The position numbers and the translations under genes were made by a program. A stretch of 64,000 nucleotides of DNA, from the NCBI GenBank assembly GCA_029168955.1, contig JAPDOI010001870.1, positions 62,001 to 126,000 of the forward strand, written 5' to 3'. The stretch's first letter is position 1. Every line of letters begins with the position of its first letter. Shown one piece after another: positions 58,120-64,000 of this stretch. Origin of the DNA: Aplectana chamaeleonis (Eukaryota > Nematoda > Chromadorea > Rhabditida > Cosmocercidae). The notes under the pieces are model-generated. The model did not search any database and was not told where the DNA came from. It worked only from the letters and a program-made list of their open reading frames with translations.

Positions 58120-61100
58120 AGGTGAAAGTAAACCCACTGATGTCCTGCCCCCCCCCTTCCATGACGTCCTGCGCACTCCAGCTGATGGCCTGCACACTTT
58201 CTTTGATGTCCTTCACACGCCCACTGATGTCCTGCTTATCCTTCTGATGTCCTGCACACTTTCTATGTTGTCCTGCGCACTCACACTAATGTCCTGCGCA
58301 CATTCTGTTACATCTTGCACACTCCCACTTCGGTCCCGCACGCTTTCTACGGCGTCTGGCGCACTCCCATTTGGGTCCCGCACACTTTCTACGGCGTCCG
58401 GCGCACTCCCACTCGGGTCTCGCACACTTTCTACGGCGCCCGACGCTCTCTCATTTGGGTCCCGCTCACTTTCTACGGCGTCTTGCGCACTTTCACTTTG
58501 TCACCGCACACTTTCTACGGCGTCCGGCGCACTCTCATTTGGGTCCCGCACACTTTATACGGCGTCCGGCGCACTCCCACGTGGGTCCCGCACACCTTCT
58601 ACGGCGTCCGGCGCACTCTCAGTTGGGTCCCGCACACTTTCGACGGCGTCCGGCGCACTCTCATTTGGGTTCCACACTTTCTAGGGCGTTCTGCGCACAC
58701 CCATTTGGGTCCCGCACACTTTCTATGGCGTCCGGTGCACTCTCATTTGGGTCCCACACACTTTCTAGGGCGTTCTGCGCACTCCCACTAGGGTCGCGCA
58801 CACTTTCTACGGCGTCGGCGTACTCTCATTTGGGTCCCGCACACTTTCTACGGCGTCCGGCGCCTTCTCATTGGGTCCGCTCACTTTCTACGGCGTCCGG
58901 CGCACTCTTATTTGGGTTCCACACACTTTCTAGAGCGTTTTGTGCACACCCATTTGGGTCCCGCACACTTTCTACGGCGTCCGGCGCACTCCCACTTGGG
59001 TCCCGCACACTTTCTACGGCGTCCGACGCTCTCTCATTTGGGTCCCGCTCACTTTCTACGGCGTCTTGCGCACTTTCACTTTGTCACCGCACACTTTTTG
59101 CGGCGTCCGGCGCACTCTCATTTGGGTACCGCACACTTTATACGGCGTCCGGCGCACTCCCAAGTGGGTCCCGCACACTTTCTACGGCGTCCGGCGCACT
59201 CTCATTTGGGTCCCGCACACTTTCTATGGCGTCCGGCGCACTCTCATTTGGGTCCCACACACTTTCTAGGGCGTTCTGCGCACTCCCACTAGGGTCGGGC
59301 ACACTTTCTACGGCGTCCGGCGCACTCTCATTGGGTCCCGTACACTTTCTACGGCGTCCGGCGCACTCTCATTTGGGTTCCACACACTTTTTGCGGCGTC
59401 CGGCGCACTCTCATTTGGGTTCCACACACTTTCTAGAGCGTTTTGTGCACACCCATTTGGGTCCCGCACACTTTCTACGGCGTCCGGCGCACTCTCATTT
59501 GGGTCCCACACTTTCTATGGCGTTCGGCGCACACCCATTTGGGTCCCGCACACTTTCTGCGGCGTCCGGCGCACTCTCATTTGGGTGCCACACACTTTCT
59601 ATGGCGTTCTGCGCACACCCATTTGGGTCCCGCACACTTTTTACGACGTCCGGCGCACTCTCATTTGGGTCCCACACACTTCCTACGGCGTCCGGCGCAC
59701 TCCATTTGGGTTCCACACACTTTCTAGGGCGTTCTGCGCACACCCATTTGGGTTCCGCACACTTTCTATGGCGTCCGGCGCACTCTCATTTGGGTCCCAC
59801 ACACTTTCTAGGGCGTTCTGCGCACTCCCACTAGGGTCGCGCACACTTTCTACGGCGTCCGGCGCACTCCACTTGGGTCCGCACACTTTCTACGGCGTTC
59901 TGCGCACTCATTTGGGTCCCGCACACTTTCTACGGCATCCGGCGCACTCTTATTGGGTCCCGCACACTTTCTACGGCGTCCGGCGCACTCTCATTTGGGT
60001 TCCACACACTTTCTAGAGCGTTTTGTGCACACCCATTTGGGTCCCGCACACTTTCTACGGCGTCCGGCGCACTCTCATTGGGTCCCGCACACTTTCTACG
60101 GCGTCCGGCGCACTCTCATTGGGTCCCGCACACTTTCTACGGCGTCCGGCGCACTCTCATTTGGGTTCCACACACATTCTAGAGCGTTTTGTGCACACCC
60201 ATTTGGGTCCCGCACACTTTCGACGGCGTCCGGCGCACTTTCATTTGGGTTCCACACACTTTCTAGGGCGTTCTGCGCACACCCATTTGGGTCCCGCACA
60301 CTTTCTACGGCGTCCGGCGCACTCTCATTTGGGTCCCACACACTTTCTAGGGCGTTCTGCGCACTCCCACTAGGGTCGCGCACACTTTTTACGGCGTCCG
60401 GCGCACTCTCATTGGGTCCCGCACACTTTCTACGGCGTCTGGCGCACTCTCATTTGGGTTCCACACACTTTCTAGAGCGTTTTGTGTACACCCATTTGGG
60501 TCCCGCACACTTTCTACGGCGTCCGGGGCACTCTCATTGGGTCCCGCACACTTTCTACGGCGTCCGGCGCACTTTCATTTGGGTTCCACACACATTCTAG
60601 AGCGTTTTGTGAGCACCCATTTGGGTCCCGCACACTTTCGACGGCGTCCGGCGCACTCTCATTTGGGTTCCACACACTTTCTAGGGCGTTCTGCGCACAC
60701 CCATTTGGGTCCTGCACACTTTCTACGGCGTCCGGCGCACTCCCATTTGGGTCCCGCACACTTTCTACGGCGTCCGGCACTCACTCCCCACTTGGGTCTC
60801 GCACACTTTCTACGGCGTTCTGACGCTCCACCCATTTGGGTCCCGCTCACTTTCTACGGCGTCTTGCGCACTTTCACTTTATCACCGCACACTTTCTAAG
60901 GCGTCCGGCGCACTCTCATTTGGGTCCCGCACACTTTATACGGCGTCCGGCGCACTCCCACGTGGGTCCCGCACACTTTCGACGGCGTCCGGCGCACTCT
61001 CATTTGCATTCCACACACTTTCTAAGGCGTTCTGCGCACACCCATTTGGGTCCCGCACACTTTCTACGGCGTCCGGCGCACTCCCACTTGGGTCTCGCAC

Positions 61101-64000
61101 ACTTTATACGGCGCCCGGCGCTCTCTCATTTGGGTCCCGCACACTTTCTACGGCGTCCGGCGCACTCTCATTTGGGTCCCACACACTTTCTAGGGCGTTC
61201 TGCGCACTCCCACTAGGGTCGCGCACACTTTCTACGGCGTCGGCGTACTCTCATTTGGGTCCCGCACACTTTCTACGGCGTCCGGCGCACTCTCATTGGG
61301 TCCTGCACACTTTCTACGGCGTCCGGCGCACTCTCATTTGAGTTCCACACACTTTCTAGAGCGTTTTGTGCACACCCATTTGGGTCCCGCACACTTTCTA
61401 CGGCGTCCGGCGCACTCCCACTTGGGTCCCGCACACTTTCTACGGCGTCCGACGCTCTCTCATTTGGGTCCCGCTCACTTTCTACGGCGTCTTGCGCACT
61501 TTCACTTTGTCACCGCACACTTTCGACGGCGTCCGGCGCACTCTCATTTGGGTACGCACACTTTATACGGCGTCCGGCGCTGCACACTCATTTGGGTCCC
61601 ACACACCTTCTAGAGCGTTCTTCGCACTCAATTGGGTCGCGCACACTTTCTACGGCGTCCGGCGCACTCTCATTTGGGTCCCGCACACTTTCTGCGGCGT
61701 CCGGCGCACTCTCTCTCATTGGGTCCCGCACACTTTCTACGGCGTACGACGCACTCTCATTTGGGTTCCACACACTTTCTAGAGCGTTTTGTGCACACCC
61801 ATTTGGGTCCCGCACACTTTCGACGGCGTCCGGCGCAGTCTCATTTGGGGTCCACACACTTTTTAGGGCGTTCTGCGCACCCTCATTTGGGTCCCGCACA
61901 CTTTCTACGGCCTCCGGGGCACTCCCCCTTGCGTCCCGCACACTTTCTACGGCGTTCTGCGCCCACCCATTTGGGTCCTACACACTTTCTACGGCGTCTT
62001 GCGCACTCTCATTTGGGTCCCGCACACTTTCGACGGCGTCCGGCGCACTCTCATTTGGGTTCCACACACTTTCTAGGGCGTTCTGCGCACACCCATTTGG
62101 GTCCCGCACACTTTCTATGGCGTCCGGCGCACTCTCATTTGGGTCCCACACACTTTCTAGGGCGTTCTGCGCACTCCCACTTGGGTCTCGCACACTTTCT
62201 ACGGCGTCCGGCGCACTCTCATTTGGGTCCCGCACACTTTCTACGGCATACGGAGCACTCTCATTGGGTCCCGCACACTTTCTACGGCGTCCGGCGCACT
62301 CTCATTTGGGTTCCACACACTTTCTAGAGCGTTTTGCGCACACCCATTTGGGTCCCGTACACTTTCTACGGCGTCCGGCGCACTCTCATTTGGGTCCCGC
62401 ACACTTTCTACGGCGTCCGGCGCACTCTCATTTGGGTCCCGCACACTTTCTACGGCGTCCGGCGCACTCTCATTGGGTCCCGCACACTTTCTACGGCGTC
62501 CGGCGCACTCTCATTTGGGTTCCACACACATTCTAGAGCGTTTTGTGCACACCCATTTGGGTCCCGCACACTTTCGACGGCGTCCGGCGCACTTTCATTT
62601 GGGTTCCACACACTTTCTAGGGCGTTCTGCGCACACCCATTTGGGTCCCGCACACTTTCTACGGCGTCCGGCGCACTCTCATTTGGGTCCCACACACTTT
62701 CTAGGGCGTTCTGCGCACTCCCACCAGGGTCGCGCACACTTTCTACGGCGTCCGGCGCACTCTCATTGGGTCCCGCTCACTTTCTACGGCGTCTTGCGCA
62801 CTTTCACTTTATCAGCGCACACTTTCTACGGCGTCCGGCGCACTCTCATTTGGGCTCCGCACACTTTATACGGCGCCCGGCGCACTCCCACGTGGGTCCC
62901 GCACACTTTCGACGGCGTCCGGCGCACTCTCATTTGGGTTCCACACACTTTCTAGGGCGTTCTGCGCACACCCATTTGGGTCCCGCACACTTTCTACGGC
63001 GTCCGGCGCACTCCCACTTGGGTCTCGCACACTTTCTACGGCGTTCTGCGCTCTCTCATTTGGGTCCTGCACACTTTCTACGGCGTCCGGCGCACTCTCA
63101 TTTGGGTCCCGCACACTTTCTACGGCGTCCGGCGTCACTCTCATTTGGGTCCCGCACACTTTCTACGGCGTCCTGGCGCACTCTCATTTGGGTCCCGCAC
63201 ACTTTCTACGGCGTCCGGCGCACTCTCACTTTGAGTTCACCGCACACTTTCTACGGCGTTCTGTGCACACCCATTTGGGTCCCACACTTTCTACGGCGTC
63301 CGGCGCACTCTCATTTGGGTCCCACACACTTTCTACGGCGTCCGACGCACTCTCATTTGGGTCCTGCTCACTTTCTACGGCGTCTTGCGCACTTTCACTT
63401 TGTCACCGCACACTTTCTGCGGCGTCCGGCGCACTCCCACGTGGGTCCCGCACACTTTCTACGGCGTCCGGCGCACTCGCATTTGGGTCCCGCACACTTT
63501 CGACGGCGTCCGGCGCACTCTCATTTGGGTCCCACACACTTTCTAGAGCGTCCTTCGCACTCTCATTTGGGTCGCGCACACTTTCTACGGCGTCCTAGCG
63601 CACTCTCATTTGGGTCCCGCACACTTTCTGCGGCGTCCGGCGCACTCTCATTGGGTCCCGCACACTTTCTACGGCGTTCTGCGCACACCCATTTGGGTCC
63701 CGCACACGTTCTACGGCGTCTTTCGCACTCCCACGTGGGTCCCGCACACTTTCTACGGCGTCCGGCGCACTCTCATTGGGTCGCGCACACTTTCTACGGC
63801 GTCCGGCGCACTCTCATTGGGTCGCGCACACTTTCTACGGCGTCCGGCGCACTCTCATTGGGTCGCGCACACTTTCCACGGCGTCCGGCGCACTCCCACT
63901 TGGGTCCCGCACACTTTCTACGGCGTCCGGCGCACACACTCATTTGGGTTCACACACTTTCTAGAGCGTTCTGCGCACACCCATTTGGGTCCCGCACACT
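58120..64000 (-). repeat. 42-bp satellite, block A-right (continues past the window)
   Basis: About 140 monomers that on the plus strand read CGTCCGGCGCACTCTCATTT, GGGTCCCGCACACTTTCTAC, GG: the reverse complement of the A-left family. Edge copies from 58.12 to 58.33 kb are strongly diverged. Indels of 1-3 bp are frequent, so reading frames shift often, arguing against coding. A rare variant (CTTTCACTTTGTCACCGCAC) recurs with spacing near 600 bp. The array runs off the right end. Confidence 0.95.

Noticed and set aside
58112..63964. Many 14-residue-repeat ORFs on both strands at the right end
   Set aside because: Frequent 1-bp indels among monomers (TCATTGGG versus TCATTTGGG) break every frame, which is incompatible with a selected repeat protein.

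Overview
This is a repeat-dominated stretch of a nematode genome, most likely clade V (strongylid/rhabditid-like; inference). Evidence: seven exons of a nematode-type cytochrome P450, introns of 58-83 bp with T-rich-AG acceptors, a BEL/Pao LTR retrotransposon, RTE/CR1-type LINE fragments and many short inverted-repeat elements. I see no bacterial genes, rRNA, tRNA or CRISPR.

The only convincing host gene is the P450, on the minus strand. Four exons lie at 47,674-48,419 (central region to I-helix) and three at 1,075-1,569 (K-helix, PERF-like region, heme loop). The two clusters are in the right order, on the same strand, join in phase and are adjacent in the P450 fold. The simplest reading is one gene with a 46,104-bp intron (1,570-47,673) holding most of this window. 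The 5' exons and the last exon were not found.

About 24 kb is satellite DNA built on one 42-bp monomer family. There are four blocks in alternating orientation: A-left (4.2-5.8 kb, +), B (11.0-14.7 kb, -), C (14.7-27.2 and 38.8-39.4 kb, +) and A-right (58.1 kb to the window end, -). Nearly every B monomer and many C monomers centre on a TGACGTCA palindrome, the canonical CREB/ATF (bZIP) site. The period is four helical turns, so the sites share one face of the DNA. Long open frames across these arrays come from the period being a multiple of three, and I do not treat them as genes.

Array C is interrupted by an 11.6-kb BEL/Pao element (27,165-38,769) with LTRs, a 5-bp target duplication, PBS, PPT, gag, protease, RT, RNase H, integrase and an extra unidentified ORF. 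Its LTRs differ by about eight substitutions plus a large TA-tract expansion, so it is young. Removing it restores the satellite register exactly.

Other mobile DNA: two hAT-type elements with perfect 8-bp target duplications (42,196-44,430; 45,912-47,480); a 4.35-kb element with long terminal inverted repeats and 21-bp subterminal tandem repeats (48,493-52,844); TTAA-flanked MITEs; TA-flanked palindromic MITEs, one inside a LINE ORF; and several large foldbacks, of which 57,435-58,063 is almost perfect. Nesting is deep: P450 intron > satellite > LTR element, and P450 intron > hAT > TTAA MITE.
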